Source of the DNA: Nitrospira sp.
Lineage (GTDB): Bacteria > Nitrospirota > Nitrospiria > Nitrospirales > Nitrospiraceae
DNA: 64,000 bases
Direction: 5' to 3'
Assembly (NCBI GenBank): GCA_037045225.1
Contig: JBAOHZ010000009.1
Location: forward strand, 3,892,001 to 3,956,000
This document shows positions 48,569 to 57,118 of the stretch, one piece after another. The position numbers were made by a program, and so were the translations under genes. The notes beneath the pieces were generated by a model. That model searched no databases, was not told the DNA's origin, and saw only the letters and a list, made by a program, of their open reading frames with translations. Within the stretch, counting starts at the first letter, position 1. Each line of letters begins with the position of its first letter.

Positions 48569-49464
48569 CGCCTGCCTCCAACGCCAAAAAGCTGTTACTG
48601 GTTCATCCCAGTGCGGAGACATCGGCACTGGTTATGGAACAGGCGACGGCACGTGGGATCTCGGTCATCACGGCACCAGATTCGGATGGGGCCTTATCAA
48701 TGATGGACATGGCCATGCCCGACATCTTATTGGTCGACTGGTTTCAGCCGGCAAAGACCAGGCTAGCGCTTCTCCATGAGGCCCGCCGCCGTTGTCTCTG
48801 GATGCCGATTATCGCCACGGCACACAAAGGGGATGAGCATGCCATTCTGGACGCCGTTCGTGCGGGTGCGGGAGATTACCTCTACAGTCCAGTCCGAGTT
48901 GAAGAATTCTGGAAGGCTCTGAATCGGGCGTTCGAGCGAATTCCTCAGACCGTTGAGGATATTCCTGGCATTGAACAGGTGGAGTATCGGCTCGTCATCG
49001 GCACCAATCCTGCCGATGTCGAGTCTTGTGTGACGTGGCTCGTCGAGCGGACGGCCATGACCTTACCGGAAACCCAGCGGCTGCACCTCCGCACCACGCT
49101 TATCGAACTGATCGTCAACGCGGTCGAACATGGCAGCCTTGAAATCTTCTACCAGGAGAAACATGAAGCGCTCAGCGCCGATCAGTTTGAGTCGCTGATC
49201 GCCGACCGCCGCCGGCATCCGCGGTTTGCAACGCGCCGTGTCATTGTCAAAGCCCTGTACGACAAAATCCATCGCCGCATCCGGTACGTCATTACGGATC
49301 AGGGGAACGGGTTTCGCTGGAACGGCTTCCTCACGCGATCGGACGAGCCCTGCGATAGCCGCGACGCGAATGGACGCGGCGTCTTTCTCGCCAAGGCCTT
49401 CTTTCCTGATCTCACCTATAACGAACGCGGCACGGAAGTGTCTTTTTCTGTGCCCCTGGCATAG
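48565..49464 (+). CDS. Pseudo-receiver / anti-sigma-type serine kinase
   Basis: The 299-residue protein has an N-terminal receiver-like domain (1-125) with LLVDWFQPA, but its acidic pair (HPSAE) and the conserved Lys (YSPVR) are lost, so it is probably not phosphorylated. The C-terminal half is a HATPase_c/RsbW-type kinase domain: LIELIVNAVEHGS (N box), ITDQGNGF and DANGRGVFLAKAFF. It would phosphorylate the STAS proteins. It overlaps the HPt gene by ATGA. Confidence 0.85.
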   Translation: MTPASNAKKLLLVHPSAETSALVMEQATARGISVITAPDSDGALSMMDMAMPDILLVDWFQPAKTRLALLHEARRRCLWMPIIATAHKGDEHAILDAVRAGAGDYLYSPVRVEEFWKALNRAFERIPQTVEDIPGIEQVEYRLVIGTNPADVESCVTWLVERTAMTLPETQRLHLRTTLIELIVNAVEHGSLEIFYQEKHEALSADQFESLIADRRRHPRFATRRVIVKALYDKIHRRIRYVITDQGNGFRWNGFLTRSDEPCDSRDANGRGVFLAKAFFPDLTYNERGTEVSFSVPLA

Positions 49465-49491
49465 GACACGTGCTTGGCGACGCCATCTGAC

Positions 49492-49521
49492 TTGACGCCG
49501 CCTGTAGCCAGGGTTTATCTT
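49492..49521 (+). promoter_or_regulatory. Candidate sigma-70 promoter
   Basis: TTGACG (49492-49497) and TATCTT (49516-49521) are separated by 18 bases in the gap before the small lipoprotein gene. Confidence 0.45.
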
Positions 49522-49559
49522 CCCTTCGCCGATTCGCATTTTTTGCCACACGGTCATCT

Positions 49560-49811
49560 ATGAGGCACCTCATGACTCCTCGCACGCCCCTGATGGTCTC
49601 GTTCCTGCTCCTCACTTTCTTGTCCGGCTGCAGTACCAGCGAATGGGTACACCCGAGCCGTCCGAAAGATCAATTCACGCAGGACTATAACAAGTGCCAA
49701 GCCGACACCATGCGTGATCCCAAGCTCCAACAGGGCATTCAGCTACTGATCATCCAGGCCACCGAGCGTTGCGTCCAGAAGCAGGGGTGGCGTTTGGTAG
49801 AAAAAGAATAG
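49560..49811 (+). CDS. Small lipoprotein
   Basis: The 83-residue protein has a type II signal peptide: a short basic start, a hydrophobic core and the lipobox FLSGC (about residues 18-22). The mature part is charged with several Cys/Lys residues. Function is unknown. ATG 49560 and in-frame ATG 49572 are both possible. It has its own candidate promoter and separates the chemotaxis block from the polysaccharide block. Confidence 0.75.
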   Translation: MRHLMTPRTPLMVSFLLLTFLSGCSTSEWVHPSRPKDQFTQDYNKCQADTMRDPKLQQGIQLLIIQATERCVQKQGWRLVEKE

Positions 49812-50148
49812 ACGAGCGAGCGTCTGGTCCGGCGATCGACGACAGCCGACGCCTCTTGCGACCAAACCGCGGTTCGATCGCTCGAGACGACCTCCCTGCT
49901 GACCCGCCTCTGTGAACAGCACCGTTTTTGTTGACGGACGGATCCAGCTCCGCTATGTAGATGACGAGGCAGCCATCTTCGTGGCGAACTCGTCAGACTC
50001 ACGACTCGCGCTCCACGATCAGCCGATTCCTTGTATCGGCGCGTTGGCGGCTTCCAGCACATCCTCGTTCGGGCCATGAGCACATCCACTAGTTCCGGCT
50101 TGCCATGGCACATTAGCCGCTTGTCGGAACAGAAACAGGAACAGACGT
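49812..50148. other. Intergenic stretch with no clear gene
   Basis: A 56-codon open frame at 49911-50081 has no ribosome binding site or recognisable family and may be a remnant. Nothing else was seen except the ribosome binding site of the next gene (AGGAAC). Confidence 0.5.
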
Positions 50149-51249
50149 ATGACACGAATTGATCTCATCGCCGGCGCCAGACCCAATTTCATGAAGATTG
50201 CGCCGATCATCGACGCCTTGACTGCGGCCCGCTCGAAGGGCAGCCGGCTACAGTACCGGCTCATCCATACGGGGCAGCACTATGATCGTGCCATGTCGGG
50301 AAGTTTCTTTGAGGAACTCGGAATCCCTGATCCGGACATCAATCTAGAAGTGGGGTCCGGAACTCAGGCCGAGCAAACAGCGGCCATCATGGTGAACTAT
50401 GAACGAGTCCTGTCCAAAGAGAAGAGTGCGCTCTGTCTGGTCGTCGGAGATGTGACCTCGACGATGGCTTGTTCCATCGTCGCGCGCAAGATGGGTATTC
50501 CAGTGGCCCATGTGGAAGGCGGCATTCGCTCGCACGACTGGACCATGCCGGAAGAGATCAATCGTGTCGTCACCGATTCCCTCACCAATTGGTTCTTTAC
50601 CACCAGCGACACTGCCAACGAGAATCTGCGTCGCGCCGGAGTGACGGACGATCGAATCTTCTTCGTCGGCAACACCATGATCGATACGCTGCTGAAGCAA
50701 CTCCCACGGTTACGCCCGCCGTCATGTTGGACTTCGCTCGCGCTGGAACCCAACTCATACTTTGTCGTGACGCTCCATCGACCGGCCAATGTGGATGGGG
50801 AGCAGCAACTGCTCGGACTGTTGCAAGCCATCGCGGAGGGGACTCACGGCTTACCGGTGGTATTTCCGGTACACCCGCGGACCGCTAAGAATTTGCGGGA
50901 GGCAGGGAAGACATTGCCCTCCATGCACTATGTCGATCCATTGGGCTACCTTGAATTCAACTACCTCGTCAAACACGCCCGCGGGGTGATTACGGATTCG
51001 GGCGGCATCACCGAAGAAACGACGGTACTCGGAATCCCTTGCCTGACCTTGCGCGACAACACCGAGCGACCGGAGACCGTCACGATCGGAACCAATGAAC
51101 TGATTGGAACCGATCCGCGGAAACTACCTCCGGCACTGGCGCGCCTGATGGCCGGCCAGTGGAAGAAAGGTGCAATTCCACCCCGGTGGGACGGAAAGAC
51201 GGCCGAGCGAATCGTGGAACACTTGGAAACGCTGCTCCTCTCATCATGA
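50149..51249 (+). CDS. wecB: Non-hydrolysing UDP-GlcNAc 2-epimerase
   Basis: The 366-residue protein has the UDP-N-acetylglucosamine 2-epimerase signatures GARPNFMKIAPI, LIHTGQHYD, HVEGGIRSHDWTMPEEINR and TDSGGITEETTVLGIP. It makes UDP-ManNAc, a precursor for surface glycans. Its last 185 or so bases plus tail recur in a second copy at 51976, with a toxin-antitoxin pair between. The C-terminus here reads ETLLLSS; that of the copy reads RTLLVRA. Confidence 0.94.
   Translation: MTRIDLIAGARPNFMKIAPIIDALTAARSKGSRLQYRLIHTGQHYDRAMSGSFFEELGIPDPDINLEVGSGTQAEQTAAIMVNYERVLSKEKSALCLVVGDVTSTMACSIVARKMGIPVAHVEGGIRSHDWTMPEEINRVVTDSLTNWFFTTSDTANENLRRAGVTDDRIFFVGNTMIDTLLKQLPRLRPPSCWTSLALEPNSYFVVTLHRPANVDGEQQLLGLLQAIAEGTHGLPVVFPVHPRTAKNLREAGKTLPSMHYVDPLGYLEFNYLVKHARGVITDSGGITEETTVLGIPCLTLRDNTERPETVTIGTNELIGTDPRKLPPALARLMAGQWKKGAIPPRWDGKTAERIVEHLETLLLSS
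51037..51221 (+). repeat. Copy 1 of duplicated wecB 3' segment
   Basis: This 185-base segment is about 98% identical (about four mismatches counted by eye) to 51976-52160. The final 28 bases of each reading frame differ, yet both run exactly 213 bases from repeat start to stop codon. Confidence 0.9.
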
Positions 51250-51281
51250 CTGCATTCAAACCCTACGAATAGACGAGGACC

Positions 51282-51326
51282 TTGCGACACATCACTCATT
51301 ACGGTAAAGTAATGATAGCTACTTTA
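51282..51326 (+). promoter_or_regulatory. Toxin-antitoxin promoter with overlapping operator
   Basis: TTGCGA (51282-51287), a 17-base spacer and TAAAGT (51305-51310) form a sigma-70-like promoter. TAAAGTA (51305-51311) and TACTTTA (51320-51326) are a perfect inverted repeat with an 8-base centre covering the -10, a likely site for autoregulation by the AbrB-type antitoxin. Confidence 0.65.
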
Positions 51327-51340
51327 TGTAAGGAGGAACG

Positions 51341-51580
51341 ATGTCCACCTCGACGTTGACCAGCAAAGGCCAGACCACCATACCGAAAGACGTCCGTGAA
51401 CGGCTCAATCTCCATCCAGGGGATCGTCTAGAATTTGTCATCGACGAGGACGGACGGGTGATTGTGCTTCCGGCGAGTGTCGATGCCTCGGAGCTTGCCG
51501 GCATGCTCAAGCGGCCGGCCAAGCCGGTCACTGTCGAAGAGATGAATCAAGTGATTCGCAAGCGGGGGGGGCGGCGATGA
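51341..51580 (+). CDS. vapB: AbrB/MazE-type antitoxin
   Basis: The 79-residue protein starts with the swapped-hairpin AbrB fold signature: STLTSKGQTTIPKDVRERL and GDRLEFVIDEDGRVIVLPA. The C-terminal tail, rich in charged residues, would bind the toxin. AAGGAGG precedes ATG 51341, and the gene overlaps the toxin gene by ATGA. The dyad at 51305-51326 is the probable operator. Confidence 0.9.
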   Translation: MSTSTLTSKGQTTIPKDVRERLNLHPGDRLEFVIDEDGRVIVLPASVDASELAGMLKRPAKPVTVEEMNQVIRKRGGRR

Positions 51581-51972
51581 TCGGGATCGATACGAATGTG
51601 CTCGTCAGGCACTTAGTACAAGACGACCCCCGTCAGGCACACGCAGCCACACAGGTCATCACGAAGCAATGCACGCGGGATAACCCAGGATTTATTAACC
51701 GCATCGTCCTCTGCGAGCTAGTCTGGGTCTTGGAGAGCGCCTACGGATATTCGAAAGACACGATCGTGAATGTCCTGGATCGTCTTCTGCGTACGAGCCA
51801 ACTCAGAGTGGAGGATGCACAGACAGCATGGACGGCCTATCGGCTGTATCAAAAGGGGAAGGCGGATTTTTCGGATTGCCTTCTGGGATCAACCAACCGC
51901 TTGGGCGGCTGTGAGTCGACCGTCACCTTTGATCGAGCCGCCGGTAAACTCGAAGGATTCCAGTTGCTGTAG
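51577..51972 (+). CDS. vapC: PIN-domain toxin VapC
   Basis: The 131-residue PIN-domain RNase has the acidic residues MIGIDTNVLVRHLVQDD (Asp5), CELVWVLESAYG (Glu) and KGKADFSDCLLG (Asp pair). It would cleave RNA when released from the antitoxin. It ends four bases before the second copy of the wecB 3' segment. Confidence 0.92.
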   Translation: MIGIDTNVLVRHLVQDDPRQAHAATQVITKQCTRDNPGFINRIVLCELVWVLESAYGYSKDTIVNVLDRLLRTSQLRVEDAQTAWTAYRLYQKGKADFSDCLLGSTNRLGGCESTVTFDRAAGKLEGFQLL

Positions 51973-51975
51973 TGG

Positions 51976-52160
51976 CCTTGCCTGACCTTGCGCGACAACA
52001 CCGAGCGACCGGAGACCGTCACGATCGGGACCAATGAGCTGATTGGAACCGATCCGCGGAAACTACCTCCGGCACTGGCGCGCCTGATGGCCGGCCAGTG
52101 GAAGAAAGGTGCAATTCCACCGCGATGGGACGGAAAGACGGCCGAGCGAATCGTGGAACA
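51976..52160 (+). repeat. Copy 2 of duplicated wecB 3' segment
   Basis: This is the partner of 51037-51221, offset by 939 bases. The two direct repeats flank the vapBC pair. Confidence 0.9.
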
Positions 52161-52188
52161 TCTCCGAACACTGTTGGTGCGCGCATAG
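51976..52188 (+). pseudogene. Orphan duplicate of the wecB 3' end
   Basis: The segment encodes the last 70 residues of a WecB-like protein (PCLTLRDNTERPETVTIG to RTLLVRA) without a 5' part or a ribosome binding site. It is probably the former end of wecB, displaced when the toxin-antitoxin pair and a replacement 3' end were inserted. Position 52189-52409 downstream holds no recognisable gene. Confidence 0.85.
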
Positions 52189-52409
52189 CTCCAACCGCAT
52201 ACCCCGTAGGATTCAAAACGTCGCAGATCGAGGGTGACATCCCCGTAGACTACTTGAACACGCGTGCGTCGATCTCCTCGTTATGTACCAAGTCTCAACT
52301 CGTCTTCGCTCGACACTATCCGTGAACCAACCGCACCCAGCACTCAGGCCTTCGAGGGCTGCATTCCACACATTCGCATTGTTGGGGGTAGAAGAGCAGG
52401 GAACGTGCG

Positions 52410-54311
52410 CTACAGGATGCGCAAACGAGTCATGAATTCATGCGGGAGAGAACCGGTATAGGCGACCCGCAGTGTCGTGATCGGATGCTTGGACCCATAC
52501 CGTTTCGACGCCCATCCTCCCACCGGTTGTACGCTGCCCTCACAGAGAGTGCTCGCGCCTCCTTCAACCGTGAGCAGGAGCGGGGGATTACACCCTTCCA
52601 AGCGATATCCCCCATCCACGGGAATAGGCCGGCACCCCAAGTGCCAATTGAGCTCCACCTGGTGCACGCCGGTCCCCGTGAGCCAGTCCCAAATCATCCA
52701 GGAACCGGGCGGCTCATACGACACCCCTCGCAAATGGGTCACACCTAATCGATCCTTGTATCCATAATGCCGGGCGATCACGGTGATTTTCCCTTCGGGC
52801 GTCTCATCTTTGTAGACCAGGTGGGTGTCAAAGGGCAGGGACCAGGCCAATGAACCGTCTTGTATCGCCTGGTCCAACCCATCGATGGTGACCGTATTGT
52901 GAGCGCGTGTACTACGAAAATACGCCCGCCACTCATCATGACCGGTGAAGGTATAGGTGCCCGGGTCGATCAGCACATCCTGCGCGCCCACCTGCAAAAA
53001 CAGCGACAGGGCATCGGCATGCCCGTGCGTATACCGTGGCGCCATCCCCAGCGCACCATGATCGAAAATCGCCCTGTCTCGCGTGCGGCCACGAATAATC
53101 GAATATCCCGAGAGATGAAAGGTGGACAGCCCGGGAGAGTGTGGCCTGGTGGGATGAACAAAATGCATGTACGGAGAGAGCGCGTGTTCATCCTCACCTT
53201 CTCCAATCGGCGGAAGGCTCCCGTCGATTGAATTGCGGAACTCATCCAGAAAGTCGCGGCTGCGCGCAAACACTTGGCGGATCTTCTCAGGCACAGGCGA
53301 CTGCCGATGATCGAGGAGCGCCAACACCATCCCGTAAAGATCCGTACAAAATTGCAGGTACCCCACTCCCTGCTCCTGGCTGCCGCCGTCATGACTGATG
53401 TGCCGGGGAGTTTCCTCTTCCAAGAGGTAATGCCCGAATGCGAGCCATCGCTCGGCCATGTCCATTTCAGGGAAGAGACTGCCGGCATAGATCAATGCCA
53501 CTGCCCCCGCCAGCGTGTCATGAGGGGTAATCAAGCGAAGCGACAGGCGTTTTCGGATCAATTCCGCATGACCGGCAATGAGGGTCAACACCGCAGGCCA
53601 CACTGGCGCAGAAGTGAGCGCCGACGGACGGAGTGCATCCATCGCATGACAGACTGCCAGGAGGCGAAGCGCGCACTCCGTCGGGCAGATATAGTGAATC
53701 CCCATCAAAAACGGGTTCGCGTCAACCCAGGAAACGAGCTGTGCCTCCACCGCCGCCACGGCGGCTGAACGCACGGCCGGTTCAGCCTGCTGTGCCAACA
53801 TCGCCAGGAGCACCAGGTGCTGGAGGCGTGAAGGCTCCCACGCCATGCGGATATCTCCGCAGGGGTTGCCGGACTGAATCGGGATGTCGGCAAAAAATCG
53901 GCGCGGCCAGAGGGTGCCCGTATCCGGCGCTCGATGCCAACAGGAGCCGTCTGGAGCCCAGGCCCAGGTATACCCAAAGATGGTCACGAAGCCTTTGAGC
54001 AGAGCCTCCAGCCGGGACTCATCTGCCGGAAGATGCCAGGGCAGAGGAGGCAACATCGGCGAGGAACTGGCGCAGAACGAATAGCGCGACACATCCTGCG
54101 CCGTAAATGCTCGATGGAGTGATTGCCGGCCGAGTCCCTGCCGCAGGTGTAAGAGCGAAAACAGCGCGCGCTCTCTCGCGTGACTCCACCATTCCAAGCG
54201 TCCCGGCGCGGCGAGGGCTTTCACCGACGACGCGAGACGTTGGGGGAGAGCATTGGGATTGAATGACAGCGTTACGCGCACTGACAAGCCATGCAGAATG
54301 AGTGGGAACAA
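52410..54311 (-). CDS. Heparinase II/III family protein
   Basis: The 633-residue protein has an alpha-helical toroid N-terminal half (about 60-360) and the heparinase II/III C-terminal beta-sheet domain, with THGHADALSLFLQVGAQDVL and FRSTRAHNTVTIDGLDQ. Family members cleave uronic-acid polysaccharides, and homologues occur in exopolysaccharide clusters. It is the only minus-strand gene of this block. The start is unclear: TTG 54311 gives the full frame and GTG 54281 is an alternative; neither has a ribosome binding site. No signal peptide is evident. Confidence 0.88.
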   Translation of the reverse strand: MFPLILHGLSVRVTLSFNPNALPQRLASSVKALAAPGRLEWWSHARERALFSLLHLRQGLGRQSLHRAFTAQDVSRYSFCASSSPMLPPLPWHLPADESRLEALLKGFVTIFGYTWAWAPDGSCWHRAPDTGTLWPRRFFADIPIQSGNPCGDIRMAWEPSRLQHLVLLAMLAQQAEPAVRSAAVAAVEAQLVSWVDANPFLMGIHYICPTECALRLLAVCHAMDALRPSALTSAPVWPAVLTLIAGHAELIRKRLSLRLITPHDTLAGAVALIYAGSLFPEMDMAERWLAFGHYLLEEETPRHISHDGGSQEQGVGYLQFCTDLYGMVLALLDHRQSPVPEKIRQVFARSRDFLDEFRNSIDGSLPPIGEGEDEHALSPYMHFVHPTRPHSPGLSTFHLSGYSIIRGRTRDRAIFDHGALGMAPRYTHGHADALSLFLQVGAQDVLIDPGTYTFTGHDEWRAYFRSTRAHNTVTIDGLDQAIQDGSLAWSLPFDTHLVYKDETPEGKITVIARHYGYKDRLGVTHLRGVSYEPPGSWMIWDWLTGTGVHQVELNWHLGCRPIPVDGGYRLEGCNPPLLLTVEGGASTLCEGSVQPVGGWASKRYGSKHPITTLRVAYTGSLPHEFMTRLRIL

Positions 54312-54638
54312 AAATTGTGAACAAGGCTCCGTCCATTCGGCCTTGATTAAGTGCTACGTCGATGAAGGCACAGTACATTCGTCGAGCGCTGAGGTCAATG
54401 CCGAAAACCACGTAACCCTGCACCGGTGGCGTGACACAGGCATGCCGGAAGAGCGGGAGTCGTGCGTCAGAATAAGACAGCCGATGCAGAGAAATTCAGT
54501 CGGGGGCGGATGGCACTAACACTACGTAGCGGAATTGTGATAAGGAACAGGGGGTCATGGTTCGTTGAGACGATACTGCGTGACTCTGGATATCCGCAGG
54601 TATTCTGTTGAGACACAAAAAGGGAGCGACGCGGCACA
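54312..54638. other. Intergenic region between heparinase and gmd
   Basis: This divergent region must carry the promoters of both neighbours, but none was identified with confidence. On the minus strand 54423-54300 an open frame reads GYVVFGIDLSARRMYCAFID, protein-like, before running into the heparinase gene out of frame; it may be a gene remnant. Near gmd, AAAGGGAG (54619-54626) is the likely ribosome binding site. Confidence 0.4.
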
Positions 54639-55649
54639 GTGAAAAAGGCACTCATCACCGGCATCAGCGGACAAGACGGATCGTATTTGGCAGAAGTGCT
54701 GCTCGCCAAAGGCTACGAGGTCCATGGTATTGTTCGTCGCTCTAGTTCCTTAAACACAGCTCGCATCGACGGCATCTATCAAGATCCGCACGTGCCGGAA
54801 GCGCGGTTGCGGCTCGTCTACGGAGATCTCAACGACGCCAGTTCGCTCAATCGGATTCTGCGCACGATTCAACCGGATGAAATTTACAATTTAGGGGCAC
54901 AGAGTCACGTACGAGTCAGTTTCGACGTTCCGGAATATACCGCCGAGGTCACAGCGCTCGGAGCCGTTCGCCTCCTGGAAGCCATCAGAGAGTCCGGGAT
55001 CAAACCCAAGTTTTATCAGGCTTCCTCCAGCGAAATGTTCGGCAAGGTGCAGGAGATTCCGCAACGGGAAAGCACCCCGTTTTACCCGCGCAGCCCGTAC
55101 GGCGCCGCCAAGGTGTACGCCCACTGGATTACCGTCAATTACCGTGAAGCCTACGATCTGTTTGCTTGCAGCGGCATTCTGTTCAACCACGAATCCCCGC
55201 GACGCGGCGAGACGTTCGTGACCAGAAAAATCACGCGGGCTGCGGCTAGAATTAAATTGGGCGTACAGAAAGAGTTGTACCTCGGCAATCTCGACGCCAA
55301 GCGCGACTGGGGGTTCGCCGGTGACTACGTACAGGCCATGTGGATGATGCTGCAAGCCGACCAGCCGGATGACTATGTGATTGCAACGGGTGAGACGCAT
55401 ACGGTGAGAGAATTTCTCGACCGCGCGTTTGGCCACCTCGATATGGACTGGCAACAATACGTCAAAATCGACCCGCGCTACTACCGTCCCACGGAAGTCG
55501 ATCTCTTGATCGGCGATGCCGCGAAGGCCAAGCGAGTATTAGGATGGGAACCGAAAGTGTCGTTTCAAGAGTTGGTGACCATGATGGTGGACGCGGATCT
55601 GCGAGCGGAGCGACAGACGCTGGAGGGAACGAAGGGAGTGCCGCGCTAG
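54639..55649 (+). CDS. gmd: GDP-mannose 4,6-dehydratase
   Basis: The 336-residue extended SDR enzyme begins ALITGISGQDGSYLAEVLLA and contains GDLNDASSLNRIL, YPRSPYGAAKVYAHW (catalytic YxxxK) and the C-terminal YYRPTEVDLLIGDAAKAK. It converts GDP-mannose to GDP-4-keto-6-deoxymannose, the substrate of Fcl at 56156. The start is GTG 54639 after AAAGGGAG. Confidence 0.96.
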   Translation: MKKALITGISGQDGSYLAEVLLAKGYEVHGIVRRSSSLNTARIDGIYQDPHVPEARLRLVYGDLNDASSLNRILRTIQPDEIYNLGAQSHVRVSFDVPEYTAEVTALGAVRLLEAIRESGIKPKFYQASSSEMFGKVQEIPQRESTPFYPRSPYGAAKVYAHWITVNYREAYDLFACSGILFNHESPRRGETFVTRKITRAAARIKLGVQKELYLGNLDAKRDWGFAGDYVQAMWMMLQADQPDDYVIATGETHTVREFLDRAFGHLDMDWQQYVKIDPRYYRPTEVDLLIGDAAKAKRVLGWEPKVSFQELVTMMVDADLRAERQTLEGTKGVPR

Positions 55650-55656
55650 AGGCCGG

Positions 55657-56073
55657 ATGGAGGGAGGGGAAAAACGCTTCGCACAGTCTGAACGATACAT
55701 CTTCCCTTTCGAAAGACTTGAGGTGTGGCAAGAGTCCATCGAATTGGCGGATGTTGTACTGGGATTGCTGGAACGTATTCCTCCGAATAGGCACCTGAGG
55801 ATCGTGTCTCAATTAAAGGGAGCTGTCACTTCAATTGCGCAAAACATTGCGGAAGGAAAAGGGCGGCAGCATAAGAAAGAATTTCTTCAGTATTTGAGTA
55901 TTGCCCAAGGATCGCTCTATGAGACGGTCACGTTGACCGAAGTATTCCACAGAAACAAACTTTTTGACGAAATGGAATACGTGCAAATTCGTGGTAAGAC
56001 GGAACAGATCGATCGAAAGCTCAATGGATTGATGAATTCGGTAAGGGGAAAGAAACGTGGAGAGAGGGTGTGA
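55657..56073 (+). CDS. Four-helix-bundle (S23/IVP-type) protein
   Basis: The 138-residue protein contains FERLEVWQESIELADVVLGL, AVTSIAQNIAEGKGRQHKKE, FLQYLSIAQGSLYETVTLTE, the pattern of the four-helix-bundle family first described in 23S rRNA intervening sequences. It starts seven bases after gmd and lies between two enzymes of GDP-fucose synthesis, as an apparently inserted cistron. Its biochemical role is unknown. Confidence 0.88.
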   Translation: MEGGEKRFAQSERYIFPFERLEVWQESIELADVVLGLLERIPPNRHLRIVSQLKGAVTSIAQNIAEGKGRQHKKEFLQYLSIAQGSLYETVTLTEVFHRNKLFDEMEYVQIRGKTEQIDRKLNGLMNSVRGKKRGERV

Positions 56074-56155
56074 GATCTGGGAGGAAAGCAATGATCGCCA
56101 ACTTCCGACGGTTCGACAGCTGCCCCCAGCCTCAGACCTCTAGCCTCAAACAATC

Positions 56156-57118
56156 ATGACATCTTTTTTCTCAAACAAACGCGTCGTCGTAACCGGAGGC
56201 GCCGGATTCCTGGGCTCAGTGGTCGTCGCACAACTTCGGCAGCAGGGGTGCCGGGACATCTGGGTACCGAGAAGTCAGGATTACGATCTCGTCCAGATGG
56301 AAGCCGTGCAGCGACTCTACGACGATGCGGCACCCGACGTGGTGGTGCACTTGGCGGCACGGGTCGGAGGCATTGGTGCCAATCAAGCCAATGCGGGGCG
56401 CTTCTTCTACGACAACCTGATGATGGGCACGCAATTGATGGAAGTGGGACGGCAGCGAGGCCTGGAAAAGTTCGTCGCGCTTGCCACCATCTGTGCCTAT
56501 CCCAAATATACTCCCGTCCCATTCCGCGAAGAAGATCTGTGGGCCGGATACCCGGAAGAGACCAATGCGCCCTATGGCCTGGCCAAGAAAATGATGCTAG
56601 TCCAGGCTCAAGCCTACCGGCAGCAATACGGGTTTAACGCCATCGTACTCTTTCCGGTGAACCTCTATGGTCCCGGCGACAACTTCGACATGCACACCTC
56701 GCATGTCATTCCGGCCCTCATCCGCAAGTGTGTCGAGGCGAAGGCACGAGGAACAGAGCAGGTGGTGTTGTGGGGCGACGGCTCGCCCTCGCGAGAGTTT
56801 CTCTATGTGGATGATGCGGCGCGTGCCATTCTGTTAGCGGCCGAGCATTACAATGGCGACGAGCCGGTGAACATCGGGACGGGCGAAGAAATCACGATTC
56901 AGAACTTGGCACATCTGATCGCCGACGAGGTAGGCTTCAAGGGCGAGCTTCTGTGGGACACCAGCAAACCCAATGGCCAACCGCGCCGATGTTTGGATAC
57001 CAGGCAGGCGAAACAGTTGTTCGGGTTTGAGGCGGAGACGAGATTGCGCGAGGGAATACGGGGAACAGTTGCCTGGTTCCATACCAACCGAGAGTCATTT
57101 CGTGAGGTCACATTCTAG
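56156..57118 (+). CDS. fcl: GDP-L-fucose synthase
   Basis: The 320-residue SDR enzyme has VVVTGGAGFLGSVVVAQL, the active-site region ICAYPKYTPVPFREEDLW and YGLAKKM (catalytic YxxxK). It epimerises and reduces GDP-4-keto-6-deoxymannose to GDP-L-fucose, completing the pathway begun by Gmd. No clear ribosome binding site precedes ATG 56156. Confidence 0.95.
   Translation: MTSFFSNKRVVVTGGAGFLGSVVVAQLRQQGCRDIWVPRSQDYDLVQMEAVQRLYDDAAPDVVVHLAARVGGIGANQANAGRFFYDNLMMGTQLMEVGRQRGLEKFVALATICAYPKYTPVPFREEDLWAGYPEETNAPYGLAKKMMLVQAQAYRQQYGFNAIVLFPVNLYGPGDNFDMHTSHVIPALIRKCVEAKARGTEQVVLWGDGSPSREFLYVDDAARAILLAAEHYNGDEPVNIGTGEEITIQNLAHLIADEVGFKGELLWDTSKPNGQPRRCLDTRQAKQLFGFEAETRLREGIRGTVAWFHTNRESFREVTF

Noticed and set aside
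49911..50081. 56-codon open frame after the small lipoprotein
   Set aside because: No ribosome binding site or recognisable similarity; kept only as part of the intergenic description.
51250..51975. Insertion sequence as cause of the wecB duplication
   Set aside because: Only vapBC lies between the repeats; no transposase, terminal inverted repeats or short target duplication were seen.
54019..54423. 134-codon minus-strand frame overlapping the heparinase N-terminus
   Set aside because: Most of it is out of frame within the heparinase gene; only the first 40 codons look protein-like, so it was reported as a possible remnant and not as a gene.
54520..54545. TGGCAC near gmd as a sigma-54 promoter
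   Set aside because: The -12 element is CTACG instead of TTGC, without the required GC.
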